Shown one piece after another: positions 37,140 through 49,432 of a stretch of DNA of 64,000 bases. The translations under genes were made by a program, and so were the position numbers. This stretch comes from Beta vulgaris subsp. vulgaris (lineage: Eukaryota; Streptophyta; Magnoliopsida; Caryophyllales; Amaranthaceae), in NCBI RefSeq assembly GCF_026745355.1, contig NC_079206.1, positions 47,745,261 through 47,809,260 of the forward strand, in the 5' to 3' direction. Each line of letters opens with the position of its first letter. Position 1 is the stretch's first letter. The notes below the pieces were generated by a model. The model was given only the letters and a program-made list of their open reading frames with translations, did no database searches and was not told the DNA's origin.

Positions 37140-39303
37140 AACTCCCTCCCTCTAAGTCTTGCACCCGCATTTACTCTCTTTCCATATCCAATTCCTTCGT
37201 TGAACTTGAACCCTTCTCTCTATCTCTCTCAGTCTCTCTCCTTTCATCTTCTCTCTTCCATTCATGGGGGTCCCCTCTCCGGTTCCTAGGGTTGTGACGG
37301 AAACAACCAGCAAACCAAAACCCATCCCAATTCCCTCGTCACTCTCGTATCTCTCATTCACACATCGTGCTCTTCCCAAGACCCAACTCAAAACCCTAAT
37401 GTGAGAGCAAACGACGTCACGACGGGAGACTGCCACGACTCCTTGATGATGGAGTGACAAACACAACCATCATCCTCTTCTCCTTCTCTCATGGTGGCAG
37501 GTACATTTCTTTTTAATTTATTTTTCTCGATTTCTAGAGTTTTTGCGAGATTCTTGCGATTGTGTTTGAATCAAATTTGACTTACTTTTAGATCTAAGGT
37601 TTAGGTTTTGATCTTCTCTTTGTTGTCGAAATCGTACCTGCGCAATCATCTGACCTGTACATGCGTTTTCTGCAGAAGATGCTAGAGGTAACTACGTATC
37701 TATGACGTTTCTCCTCACCTGTCAAACCCTAGCTCTGCTCTTCTATCAATTTCTCTGCTACTCTCGTACTCGTTCTTCTCTCTCTCTCTCTCTCTCCTCT
37801 CAATATAATCTTAATTGCTGTGAATTGTAAGCTATTCTTTGCGAATTTTGAGCTCACATTTGAATTTTGGTTCTATTTTTGCACTTTTGTGATTGAATGC
37901 AGTGTTTGAATAAGGCTAATAAATCAAATTTTCTTTCGGTTAGTTTGATTATTTGATTATATTTCTTGTTATCTTTAGTGTTTGATCAGTTCGGATACGA
38001 ATTCTAAGCAAAGTACGTTCAGTGAAATTTGAATTTGAGTGAATTATTGTTAGTAATGTAAATTACATGGATGTATTATTCTGTATTCTGGTGCCTGTCA
38101 AAAATTTCTATTTTTGTCTACTTTGAAGAAATTACAATGTGATCGTCATTTTGTATTATTGCAGAAAAGCTTTGACGATTTCTCTATTAGTGCTATTATA
38201 TCGTATCGAAACCACAACGAAGTTATACAGTCATTAGGTTTTATGTATTTCTTGTGCTGTCAGGTTTTCTACTTCATCTACATGATAAATTGTCCTGCGT
38301 GCCATTCCAACAATTTGATTTCCTTTTGACTTGTATGATGATCAATTCAATGATATCGTCCGACATATTTGAGGCATTTTTGTTGATAGATTGCCCATAA
38401 TAGAATAAGATGACACACTTCGGCTGTTATGGTGGTTACCAGCCACAATAGATGACATATTGATATGACTATGTTTATTGTGTTTTCATGTTCTTGATGC
38501 TATGTTTTCTAGCTCTAGCCTTGACAGGAAGATAGTTGCAGAACTTGAGGACAAAAACAGGAGAATAATCTAGAATTCGACTAGAAGAAAGCCTAAACTT
38601 AGACATCACTCTCTCTACTTGAATGACTTGGAACTTGAGGATAGTGCACTTAACTTTTTTTTTTTTTTGTTTTATTTGATATTATCTGTCACTTTGTAAG
38701 AAACCAGTCAGTTGTATCTAAAAAATATCCTTGCAAAAGTCAAATGAAACAGTTAATGTCTTGGTTTTAGTTGGAATTTTGCCTTGACAAACATTTAACT
38801 TCAAATTTATTATGATGCATACCAAAAAATCAGCCAGTGCTACAGCAAAGATGGTAGATTCAGAGAAGGATGGTTCTTCGACCGGGGAAGCAAAAACAAA
38901 AATGTCACTGCTAGGTATATCTTATATCTGCACGCCATTAATATTTTCTACATAGTGACTTAAATGCTTCATAAAGGTTTAGTGCATTGGAAAATCCCTA
39001 ACATAGCAACCATTTAATTTACATGAATGAACAGTAATATGAGTAGAAGTACCATGAGCATCTGCCATTCAATATAACCTCCAGAGCTTGAATTTTTTTC
39101 TCCATTGTATGACAATGACCTACTTTTGCGAAGAATAAATTGGATAATATTTAGTGGCTTTGGGGCACTTTTGCATATCCGTTAACTTTTGAAGTCTAGT
39201 ACTGCATTATAGTACAAAGTATTCTAATAGTGCCATTTGGAAGTAGGGATGGAGACTGGTTTCACCCTATTTTTGGACTTTGCAATTTTTCCAAAACTCA
39301 TGA
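37140..39303 (+). other. Captured gene-like 5' part inside the CACTA element
   Basis: 37140-37500 is pyrimidine-rich and looks like a 5' leader, with a short frame starting atgggggtcccc near 37264 that ends at 37401. A possible donor lies at atggtggcag|gtacat near 37499. Further on, an open stretch at 38851-38914 (MVDSEKDGSSTGEAKTKMS) ends in a GT donor. This has the form of a host gene's first exons taken up by the transposon; I cannot name the donor gene. Confidence 0.4.
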
Positions 39304-39350
39304 TGTAATAGCCCTGTTTTTTAAGAACCTTTATTTAAAAGGTAAAAGTG

Positions 39351-39680
39351 GATAAGACCATCATTCTTAATGGTTAAGAAAGCTTGTGGATAAGCTTCAT
39401 CATTCTTAATGGTTAAGAAAGCTTGTGGATAAGCATCATCATTCTTAATGGTTAAGAAAGATTGTGGATAAGCATCATCATTCTTAATGGTTAAGAAAGC
39501 TTGTGGATAAGCATTATCATTCTTAATGGTTAAGAAAGGTTGTGGATAAGTACTATCATTCTTAATGGTTAAGAAAGCTTGTGGATAAGCATCATCATTC
39601 TTAATGGTTAAGAAAGCTTGTGGATTAGCACTATCTTTCTTAATGGTTAAGAAAGGTCAAAGAGGATAAGAACCATCATT
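39351..39680 (+). repeat. Minisatellite, ~39-bp unit, about eight copies
   Basis: Unit of the form catcattcttaatggttaag followed by aaagcttgtggataagcat, repeated about eight times with point differences (gctt/gatt/ggtt and catc/acta variants), inside the solo LTR. Confidence 0.9.
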
Positions 39681-40739
39681 ATTATTGGCCAAGAAGGCTT
39701 TGGAAACCAATAGATAATTTAGAAAGTCCTTGAGAGCCTTAAACATTAAGATTATGAAAATCGTTTGGAGATTGTTTTATCGGGTAACGATGAACTTCCA
39801 GTTAAAGAGCCTTTCGGGGTTGAATCCGAGCTCAGAATCTAACCAAACTTGATATATGACATGCTTGGGATGTCTTAAGGTTAAAATGGTCATTTATGCC
39901 CAAGAATTACGTGGATCAATAGGGTAAATTGCTTACATAGTAAAAACTGGTCAGCTGAAATTACAGCTTAGACCTATGCTCAAAGAAAGATGCTTAGCAG
40001 CTACTTAAGTGTCGATTTCTCAAAACCCTTTCTATGCATGAAAGGCAACACCTAAGGCTACCACCTCAAGCAAGAATCACCCAAAAACTCCAAGAAACCG
40101 ACCTTACTCAGAATAGGTTTCCTTCCCCTGGGGGTACCGCTAGAACAGACTATAAAAGGCTGTTCTGGATTTTCGTCTCTTTTATCTTATTTCTTCCTCT
40201 TGGACACCCATTTTTCTTTACATATAACTCTTCTGAACATCTATACAAAGTAGTTCAAGCTTTGGTTCCAATATTTAGACCTTAAACTCATATAGAAAAC
40301 CTTGCCGAAAGATCACATAAGTTGCTATAAGTTCAAAAGATTACACCTCTTGTATTTAAGCTTAGTTTTTCATATATATAAGCTTGTTGAAACTAATCTT
40401 TAGCATTTTATATATTCAGGGGAAGCTGTAGGAGTAGTTAACAATTGGATTAAGAAGTTATTGTTTAAGCATCCTTAGAAGGTACACACTTAGTTTGGTT
40501 TTAACCTAGATTTCCATACCTATAGTTAGGTGATTGTTTCTTTCTGGTGTAAAGCATGTTTATGAAATGAATTTACTTATGATGTGTATTTTATTATGTG
40601 TATATTGAGTTTGTAACATGGATATAGCATGCTAAGGTTCATTAGAGATGTTTTATTTGACCTAAACAACACTTATACACTAATAATACGATTATGCTTC
40701 TTAATGGAATGGTTTAGTACATGGACTTGTGGAGTAATT

Positions 40740-41430
40740 GTGATGATTGAGGTGGAGTTGTTATGTTATTTTTGTTATGGAGTTGTTGTGGTGGTGGTTG
40801 TGGTGAAGTTGTTGTGGAGTTGTATTGTTGTTGTTGTTCTGTTTGTGTAGTGTTTGTTGGGTTATTGTTGTTCTGTCATTTGGTTGTGGTGGAGTTGCTG
40901 TGAAGTTGTTGCCTATTATTGTTGTTGCGCCGTTGTTGCGCCGTTGTTATGGCTGTTGTTGTAGTTGTGGTGGCTATTGTGGAGTAGTTGTGATGGTTGT
41001 GGTAGATTTATTATATTGTTGTTCTGTTGTTGTGGTGATGTTGTGGTGGGTTATAGTTAAAATAGTTTACTAGTTTGGAAGATGAATTAGTTTGGATATG
41101 ATTAAAAAGGTTACGATGATGTGTCCAGAGCTAGTATCATGTGGTTTATAGTTATGTATATATATCCAAAGTATTCAGTAGAACAATATGGTTCATCTTG
41201 TTATTATGATTCAAGAAGTTGGAGTGATAAATTTGGGAATATGATTTACTTAGGTTTGTTATGAACATAGTAGGTGGTGGTTTCTGTTTGTTGGTTGTGC
41301 TGATGTATTGTGGTTGTGTTGTTCTGCTATTGTGCTTAATGTTGTGTTATTGGTTTGGTGTTATTGTTGGTGGTGGAGGTGGTATTATTGTTGTTATGTT
41401 GTTGTTGTTGTATTGTTCTTATTGGATAGT
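40740..41430 (+). repeat. GTT/GTG-rich low-complexity tract in the solo LTR
   Basis: Two blocks (about 40750-41060 and 41265-41430) of degenerate gttgttgt/gtggtggt repeats. They create Val/Leu/Cys-rich open frames that are not genes. The similar placement of GTT repeats in the LTR-like unit at 5188-7503 suggests the two LTRs are related. Confidence 0.75.
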
Positions 41431-42604
41431 CGTTGTTGATGATGCGAGGGAAGTCATAATCTTAGAATTGGGAGACTGTTATAATTATTGTAGTTGGAGT
41501 TGATATGTATGAAGTCGAGTTATGAGTTATGGGAATGACTTCATTAATTTCTATTTGCGGGATTCAGTTTGATTAGCATAATGGTTGTGTTAGAAGAAGA
41601 TAATTAGAATATTAGTAAAGATTGGTTGTTGATTATTGTTCTTGTTATGAGGTGATTATTGGAGGATGACTAGGAATGGAGTATCATTCGAAATTATGAA
41701 GGAGATTGTATTATTGGAATTATTCGAAAATACTATGTTTCTTAAAATATGATTTGGTATGATAATGAGGAAAGATTCGGATATGAGTTAAGACCAGATA
41801 AGGTCGAATATGGTGTTATGTTATGAGTATTGAGGATTCAAGTATGAATCATGAAATATCTTATTTTATAAATATGAAAGTGAGGCATGAACATGCACCC
41901 CGAGTTAGGGCGGGTCGAGTCCCTAACTGTTGCCTTCCAGGAAGGGCGAATTCCTGGCGTTATAGACATGTCCGGTTAAGTCTTGCAAGCAGAACAATAA
42001 AAGGCGGGGTGACGACCCTTAATAGTTTGGAGACAGCTGGTACTGCGTGGTACCCTTCTCCACTCGCGTTCATGCCAAACGATTTGATTTCGTGAAACTA
42101 TAATAACTGAGTTAATGTGATTATCTGTTATTATAACTATGTGTTAGTTTTCAAAATACACCTAAACTTGTATTTTCTATTACACAGTGTGTACTGAGCT
42201 TTGCTGATAGTGTTGTCATTTCTGTGGCCTGTCACTTGGTGGGTGGCAGAGTCAAATATTGTTCAGGTTTGGTGTTGTGAGCTCAGGATTCTGAAGTGAA
42301 GCAAGATAAAGATGTCGTCGTAGCTTATGGATTGAGTTTGTATTCTAGTTAGTTGATAAGAGAACAGTTATTTATTGTTCCTTTGTATACAATATTTGGG
42401 AATATTAGTCGAGATATCAGTGTAATTGAAGTCTTATATAAAGGATTTTGTTTTGTGGGCCAATAACCCACAGGTCCAGGATCGATTTGTAAGGTTATGT
42501 TTCCGCTGCGAGTAAATGTTTAATCCGAGGCTTATTAAGCATTAATTGTGATTAGTGGATCTTAAGTGTATTTACCTAGCAGCTCGGGAAAACGGGCTAT
42601 TACA

Positions 42605-43390
42605 CATGATGAATGCAAAGGTTAGTTTTTTGCTTGAATTTATCTATTGATACTTTATGTTATGTAAAATATGTTGTCTTAGAGGTAAAGTAATCAAGCA
42701 GTTGCTTCTTTCTATTATAACTAATTGAATCAGTGACATAGGTTCTTATAATTATATAGGTGTTCTAAACTTTGAATTATGGGATTGTTCGAGAATCAAT
42801 TTACAGAATTTTACTACCGCTATCATGTAGATTTAAATTCATATTGCCTCCATCATAATGATATTTACTTAATATTCTTGTCTTTTCTTAGTCTTCACCA
42901 CTTATATCTTGTAACTATTTGGAGTGGGAAGAAGACGCAGATGAGTTCATAAGTAAGAATTTACCGTCTGATCAAGTAGGATATTTTTTTGTCTCTCTCC
43001 AATCTTTTCAGATTCAGTAATGAGGGATTGCATTTACTTTCAGGAAGAAATATCTGGGTGGAGACAGGATTTATTGACAGCCAGAAAAAGTGCTATGAAT
43101 CTACAAGTGTCATTTTTATGTCAAAGGTCAGTAAAGATGCTTTCTTCTTTACTTTGTGAAATAAGATTGTATTCTTCTTTCTCATCGATTCAGGATCAAA
43201 GACTAAAAATCGTATCTTATCTCTTAATTCTTGCAGGGGCCTCCGATGGCGACTAATAATCATAGTTCTTTGTCATCTCTAACTCACAAAAGGGTGAAAA
43301 GAAGTAGGGATAATTGATAGTGCTTCCTTCTCAGTAGAAGTTTCCAATTCCTAGTGATTCAAATGCTTCTAATGGTATACCGAAAAAGTA
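42605..43390 (+). other. Captured exon-like segments, right half, inside the CACTA element
   Basis: Three acceptor-exon-donor style blocks: 42892-42975 (28 open codons, includes YLEWEEDADEFISKNLPSDQ), 43044-43126 (EEISGWRQDLLTARKSAMNL...), and from 43237 to a stop at about 43282. Their borders are AG/GT where expected, and the second and third join in phase. The donor protein is not recognised. Confidence 0.4.
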
Positions 43391-43859
43391 AGTTATTGAT
43401 TACCATCGTTGTTTCGCAGTCTTAATCTTTAGTTGTATCCACTGCTCTATTCCGTGCTTAATTATTTGACCATGTAATTGTAGAGTTTTACCATGGAATC
43501 CTTTATATGATACTTCTATTGTGACCGTATAATGCTTATTATAGATTCTCATATGGATTGGGTCTGCAAGTCTTTGTTATGATGTAATTGTAGAGTGTTG
43601 CAATTATTTTTTGTTGATGAAGTTAGTGTTACTGCTATGAGTCATGCTTCTTATATTAGTCATTTGACTGCATAAAATAGTAACTCTAACATGGTCATGT
43701 ACAAATAGCCACTCAAAAATATAAAGGGTCCTTATGCATGGGTGTACAATAAGCTTCAATAAGCTTATTGTGGGCATGGTATTATTCCAACTAGTGTTGT
43801 TGTTGTCTGCTTGCTGCTGTACAACAACAACAATATTTTTTTTATTTAAAAAAATATGT
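43391..43859. other. CACTA interior, nothing recognised
   Basis: AT-rich sequence between the last exon-like block and the subterminal repeats. A short palindrome (aagcttcaataagcttattg) is at about 43751-43770. No ORF supported. Confidence 0.5.
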
Positions 43860-44180
43860 CAAGTGCTTAGGTCGTTAGGAAAAAACTGGAGCACTTGATT
43901 CACAAGTGCTCTGGTTTTCTCTTATCAACCGGAGCACTTGAAGAATTTTGAACATATAAAACTCTCAAGTGCTCCGATTTTTTAGACAACCGGAGCACTT
44001 GTTTTGAACATATAAAATTCTCAAGTGCTCCGGTTTTTGAGACAACCGGAGCACTTGTAAATCTAAGTGCTCCGATTTCAACCGGAGCACTTGATAAATA
44101 CTGATAAATACTCAAGTGCTCGTATGGGGTCTGCTACGGGTCAAATACGGAGCACTTGTATGGTTTTTAACCGGAGCACT
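43860..44180. repeat. Subterminal repeat array of the 7.2-kb CACTA element
   Basis: About ten copies, in both orientations, of the core CAAGTGCTCCG(G/A)TT or its reverse complement, spaced roughly 20-40 bp. Subterminal repeats of this kind are transposase binding sites in En/Spm elements. Confidence 0.85.
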
Positions 44181-44402
44181 TGATGTTTTTTCTACTAGTG
44201 TTATAATTTGTTAAAACTTGATATTAACATGGCCCAATAAAAGATGACCCAAAATAAATGTAACACATTACACACATGTTTAATTTTGATTGTCTTCTTC
44301 ATCAATACCCTTTTCAAGGATTTTAGGAAAATTTAAAATCTTTCAGGCCAATTTAATTCACTTCTTTACGAATTCACAACCATTACCAAACTTTAATTTA
44401 CC

Positions 44403-47400
44403 ATGTCTAACGAAAGAACTCACCGTGAAAATGAAATTCGTGAGGCGCTTGTTAAAAAGAGTGAAGCCATGCAATATGAGACAACTCGTCAACTATGCAA
44501 CACCATTAGAGTGAACATTGGCAAATACAAATCCCAAGTGTTCTGGTATGTGAATAAGTGCACTGATCCTAATATGCCTTTAGTGGATAGAGTTGCCGCC
44601 ATTGGTCCCGGCCAAAAACGCCAAATCCTTTTAGAACAGTGATATCCGTTCTTGGATCATATCATTTTACAAGATAATAAACCCATAACGCTTCCATTTA
44701 CTTCAAGGCCTGCCCATCAGTGGCATTGGCCTTTATCCAGCAAACCTTTTTAAAGGTTGGATTTCAGGAGTGGACGCAAGAGCATGGTTTCCGCGCATGC
44801 AACCTTTTCATGACAAATGGACCAAGAACAAGATACTGCATTTCTTGAGACTAGCTTCTTATGAAACTATTCTCTTTAGTGGAGCTATGTCTATTGCGTT
44901 GTTGGCTTGTTGGGACCCTACCATAAACTGCTTCTTGTTCCAATAGGGACCTTTGACTGTAACATTGGTTGATATTGCCTTCATGACCGGGACTTCTCCA
45001 ATGGGTAAATATGGGATTGACCTCCCTATCTTCCACCATGTTAAGGAGTATAACCAGATATACAATCAGTGTCTATTAACTTTTCACCAAATCGCTAGTC
45101 CTTCTGCTAATGCTAACAAGTGTGGCTTTTAATGATTTGTTGATCTCTTCATCAATAAGGCTCCTAGTGAAGCAGTAACTTTCTAAGAGGAGGTACTGTT
45201 CCTCACTTTTTCGTTTTCCAAATTAATGATGTTCATGGCCGGAGGAGTTGTAACATTATGGCTATCTCTAGTTGTTAATATCTCCTGTACTTCTGAGGAA
45301 GTAGCTTTAGCTCCTGTTCTATTGGGACAACTTTATAGACGCCTCTTTCTATTAATCCTCTTTCGTTCCTCTCTAAACTTGAAGATTGTAGCTGTTATGG
45401 TGAAGTAAGCTTCAACTCATATCTCTAGAAGAGGTTTGGCATCCAAATTTACTCTTCGTATTTCTTGGTTTTTACATCCAATTTTGGCATCTGGAACATC
45501 TTCCCATAAGCAGACTCTGTTGAAAAGGACCCCTGGCACCTTTATGCAATGCCTGCTTGGCTACAATCCCTTGACATTCACTCTAGCTCCTTAGGGAGTG
45601 GGAACTTTTGGAGTAGTGTCCTAAGGTCTAGGGATTTGATAGCTGCTGAACCTGAGTAATTTGGCTTTGAAGCCTATAATCCACAACTGGTAGCTAGACA
45701 ATTTGGAGTGGTCTAAATGTTAGGTATGCCTTATTTCCAGACCCGTAATGATCCTTGGATGTCAATGGGTCGTTTTGAGGAAAGCAAAACCCTTCGAAGT
45801 AAAACTCTCACCCTTACTCTCATGTCCATCACTCCTTGGAAATGGATTACTAAAGCTGTTTGAGGCTTCCAAACATGTTGGGATCATTTGTTCCCACATG
45901 ATTCAAAATGTTCTAACACTTTGGCGCAATTTGAGCGAGGGTCAACTCTTAGGCTGTAAGTAATTTCTTTCCTTAGTTATTTGTAACATTCAAGAGGAAT
46001 GAATATTACTAAATCTTCCTTATGCCTTTTGTTGCTTTTTGGATAAAGCTGGCAGGAAGAAGCTAAAAGTCCCTGATGGAATAAAGGTGGACTCTAGATA
46101 TGGCAAGATATATTGGACCATCATGGACCAAAGGGTTCCCTTTCATGTTTCTTCAGAAGATGAGGACGATGTTGCCTATGATGAAGGGATTTCCTATGGG
46201 AATGTCCAGACTGTGAAGGACATTCAAACCATGGGACCAATGGAGAAAATTGACGCTTTTAAGAGGGCTACAAGGAAAAGAGATTATAATTGTCTCTCTG
46301 CCTTCGAGGACACTCAATCACAGGAATTAGTGGAACAATCTGAATCTGTTCAGAAAGCTACCAAAAAGAGAGATCATAGTTGCCTTTCTAAACTGGCTTG
46401 CTATTCAGAAGAAGTTACACACTACCAGCAGACTTGCCAAAATTGGTGTAAGTAATGATGCTACTTGCCTAATTTGTGGTGGTGCTGATGAAACACATTC
46501 ACATTTATTTTTTGAATGTCACCTTGGGAACACTTGCTTGAACTACATTAAAAGCTGGTTACAGATAAGGGCTACCACCTCTGACATGCTGCAGTTGTAT
46601 AGGTGGATTAATAGAAGTAAAGCTTCAAAGTTTAAGAAGGCTGTATGGGCTGCTGCTGTATCTGCTACTGTGTACATAATCTGGAGAAGTCGAAATGAGG
46701 CTTATTGGAAACAACAGGTTCCTCACATACAAAGGATCACAGATGAAATCAAGTTTTTTGTAAAAAGTAGAATACAAGTTGTGTTACCTGTGAAAATTGC
46801 TAGGAAAGATTACACTTGGTTTGCTGCACTTTGATGTAATGTTTGTATAGGCTGATCCTTCTGGTTACTTGCCAGATACTTGATTGTATGGTTTGAGGTT
46901 TCAAAAGTAATATATCTCTACACTTGCTTAGCAAAAAAAAAAAAAAAAAAATAGTTGCCTTTCTGCTCCTTAATTTTTGAGGCATTCCTATAGGAAACGT
47001 CCTAAGTTAGAAGCATCTTCTGATGTACAAGAATATGTGATCTCTTCTTATGAGGATGATATTAAGACCATATCTCAAATCTTTCCCAAAATCAAACTTT
47101 CTAGAGTCAAAGCAGGTATGGATGTCCTCTTTCATTCTCTTATTAAGAAGTTTCATTCTTTGGAATACTAACCTGTTTTATTTCCAGGTTTTTCTAGTTT
47201 GAAAGAGTCTATTAACTCTAGTTATCCTTCTTTTGATAAGCCATCACCTCTTAACTCTGCCAATCAACCTTCAGTAGATATTCTTACAATGGTTGACCCA
47301 GGATTGAATCCAGGAGGTGATTATGCTGATGAATCCATCATCAATCATTCCACTCCCTTAACAAGCAATGCTTGCCCACAATTAGAGTTAGTGGCTGCCC

Positions 47401-47559
47401 CTTCGTTGGAAGGACATGATGCCCCCCCAGTTAGAAGAAACAGAACATCTTAACGTGGAGTTTGCTGATGAAGAATTGCTTCATCAATTTAACGAATATC
47501 CCTTGGAGCCAACTCCCTTAGATGTTGAATTTACAAGCTCTCTTGTTGCTAGAACAATT
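44403..47559 (+). pseudogene. Plant-mobile-domain (PMD)-like ORF antisense to Tat pol, 5' part, broken
   Basis: Starts at ATG 44403 (MSNERTHRENEIREALVKKS), open for 79 codons, then continues across several stops. The PMD core is visible at about 44790-45040: ILHFLRLASYE, ALLACWDPTINCFLF, GPLTVTLVDIAFMTG, SPMGKYGIDLP. Later parts are acidic or hydrophilic (YWTIMDQRVPFHVSSEDEDD near 46110), and two direct copies of an ATRKRDYNCLS / ATKKRDHSCLS motif flank a short linker. A LINE insertion at 46390-46950 splits the frame, which resumes with FLRHSYRKRPKLEASSDVQE. PMD-like ORFs are known as extra antisense genes between pol and the 3' LTR of Tat retrotransposons, which fits the minus-strand pol to the right. 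Non-functional as it stands. Confidence 0.65.
46390..46950 (+). mobile_element. 5'-truncated LINE insertion with poly(A) and 14-bp TSD
   Basis: The insert encodes a zf-RVT-like region (CLICGGADETHSHLFFEC) and a C-terminal segment rich in aromatic and basic residues (AVWAAAVSATVYIIWRSRNE), ending at a stop near 46833. It continues through a short 3' UTR to an 18-nt A run (46933-46950). The direct repeat ATAGTTGCCTTTCT flanks it perfectly at 46376-46389 and 46951-46964. Inserted in the same orientation as the PMD-like ORF. Confidence 0.93.
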
Positions 47560-49432
47560 GCCTGAGCATAGTAAGGTGTTGAATGCAATTTAGTAATCCC
47601 AAATTGATAAAAGATTCATCATCAACATCAATATCCACTTATGGGACTCGTTTGCCTTTCTTTCCTCGTGAATTCATTTTAGACTTCCTTTATATGAATC
47701 CATATCCTCATAAAACCAAGCTTCACTCTCTTGCTTACTTGGTTTCTCTACTTTATGATGCAGAGGGAAGCACTCAAGAAGCAAGTGTGATGAAAGAGTC
47801 TAATCGAGGGAAAAAGGCTAATTTAAATACGTCCATCGTTGTACGAAATCAATCTGCTTCTGGTAGCAGTGATTATTCTTCCAACAATGAGTTTTCTGAG
47901 CATATAAGACAAGAAGACAAGATATGGGACCTCTGCTTGACCCTTACAGACAATCCTTATGATCAGAATTCTGCGCAGACTCTCAAACAACGTTTTTTTG
48001 GTAAACAGTAAGTATTATACCAAAAACGCATGAAAACATGCTGAATTACAACCAAAACAACACCCATCAAAAAAAAGAACACCAACCAGAATACAGCCAC
48101 CAGAAAAAGAAAAAAAAAAACCAACCACCAGATGGGCAAACACAGAAGCAACCTACAACAACTAATTAGGATTCAGGTGTTGCTGCTCAAACCAATCTCT
48201 ATCTACATCGCCCCATCTATCATAAAACTCTCAAATAAATTTCGGAATCCCTGATTTCTCAAGGCTTTGAGTATTGGATACCTTGCGTTGATTATGTTAA
48301 GGAAATCCTTCTTCTCCAGCAATGTAATGCTGAATCAAGAGTTCAATCTCTCAAATACTCAGCTCCAAAGTTCAAGAAGAGGAAGCTTCTTTGGAAGCTC
48401 AAGCCAAGTCCTTTTAAAACAACAGTACACAAATCCAAGATTCATTGAGTTCTTTGGATCAAAAGGTAAAATCTCCTTCTGAGGAAAGGCAATCTCTACA
48501 GAATCGCATGGTTGAGATCAACAGAGAAGAGATCAATATCATTAATTAGAAGTGTTCACTCCAACGCTCCATTGATATTGAAAAGAAGAAGCTACACCAA
48601 GAGCGCACCGAACTTGCAAATTTGAGGCAAGAGATGTTCAAAGACATGGTTGTACAACAAAGATTGATCCTCCAAAAGAAAAACTCTGTAATGCTTAATC
48701 AACCATTAAAAACCTTAGTTTAGCTGTTAAATAATGTTGGAACGTCTAAGATATATGACATTATTTTTAATGTTGTAATCTCAATAATCCTTAGATGTTT
48801 GAAACAATTCTGCATGTTTTTGGTGAAACAAATGATCATGTTGTTCCCATATAGATGGATGACATTTCTTTAGAAATTTGCGATTCAAGGTTCTATATTT
48901 TTGTTGCCATATATATCTTTTAATAGGTATGCATTTTTAGACACTTTCTTATGAATGATAAAGGGACCTTGCCACTTAGGTGACCATTTCCGTTGTTGAG
49001 GAACTTTGTAAGCTTCTTCTGGCGGAAAACATTTTACAAAATTATCATTCTCCTAGAATTCTTTAGGCACTACTCTTTTGTTATAGGCCCTAATAACCTT
49101 TTCTTTTTGGATTCTCATTTTGGTCAAAGCTTCTTGCTTATCTTCAAGAGCATCCACAATTTCAACATTCATTGCTTGTGAATAGTCAACTCATGATAAT
49201 CCCATTCGTTGCTCCATCCTAGATGACATTATGCTCACTTTAGCAAGGATTATTAGAGTGTGTCCATAAACTAAGTTAAAAGGAGTAACTCTTGTTGCTT
49301 TCCTTTTAGAGGTCCTGTAGGCCCATAAGGCATATAACAACAATTCATCCCCATTTTATGAGATTATTATTATCTATTAACTTTGAGATCCCTCTTACTA
49401 TGATCTTATTTGTAGCCTCAGCTTGACCATTT
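47560..49432 (+). repeat. Array unit 1
   Basis: The PMD-derived frame 47583-48011 is open for 142 codons (STYGTRLPFFPREFILDF, QEDKIWDLCLTLTDNPYD). It ends at a GT donor (gtaaacagtaag near 48001), and an acceptor (gattcag|gt) lies near 48176. The coiled-coil frame is interrupted by a stop (attaattag) near 48545. The minus-strand integrase portion fills about 48920-49432. The left edge joins PMD sequence (gctagaacaattgcc) to integrase sequence. Confidence 0.85.

Larger units (their letters stand above)
39304..42604. repeat. Solo LTR (Tekay/Del-like), 3,301 bp, perfect TSD CATGA
   Basis: Ends TGTAATAGCCC ... GGGCTATTACA are an 11-bp perfect inverted pair, and CATGA is duplicated at 39299-39303 and 42605-42609. 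No internal domain, so it is a recombination-derived solo LTR. It interrupts the captured region of the CACTA element. It contains a 39-bp minisatellite and a GTT/GTG-rich tract. Confidence 0.93.
36980..44200. mobile_element. Non-autonomous CACTA (En/Spm, CMC) element, 7,221 bp, TSD TTA
   Basis: Left end CACTAGTGGAAAAAA and right end (reverse complement) CACTAGTAGAAAAAA, with TTA duplicated at 36977-36979 and 44201-44203. Both ends carry subterminal repeats with the core AAGTGCTCC/GGAGCACTT, sparse at the left (about 37005-37120) and dense at the right (43860-44180). No transposase domains are visible. The interior holds gene-like exon/intron DNA and a nested 3.3-kb solo LTR. Confidence 0.92.

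Noticed and set aside
40740..41503. Val/Leu/Cys-rich ORFs in the solo LTR
   Set aside because: Low-complexity GTT/GTG sequence inside a well-bounded LTR; no protein-like features.
36977..44403. Assigning the minus-strand cluster left of the CACTA element to the same Tat element as pol
   Set aside because: No 3' LTR or other shared feature was found to bracket them, so the left end of the Tat element is left open.
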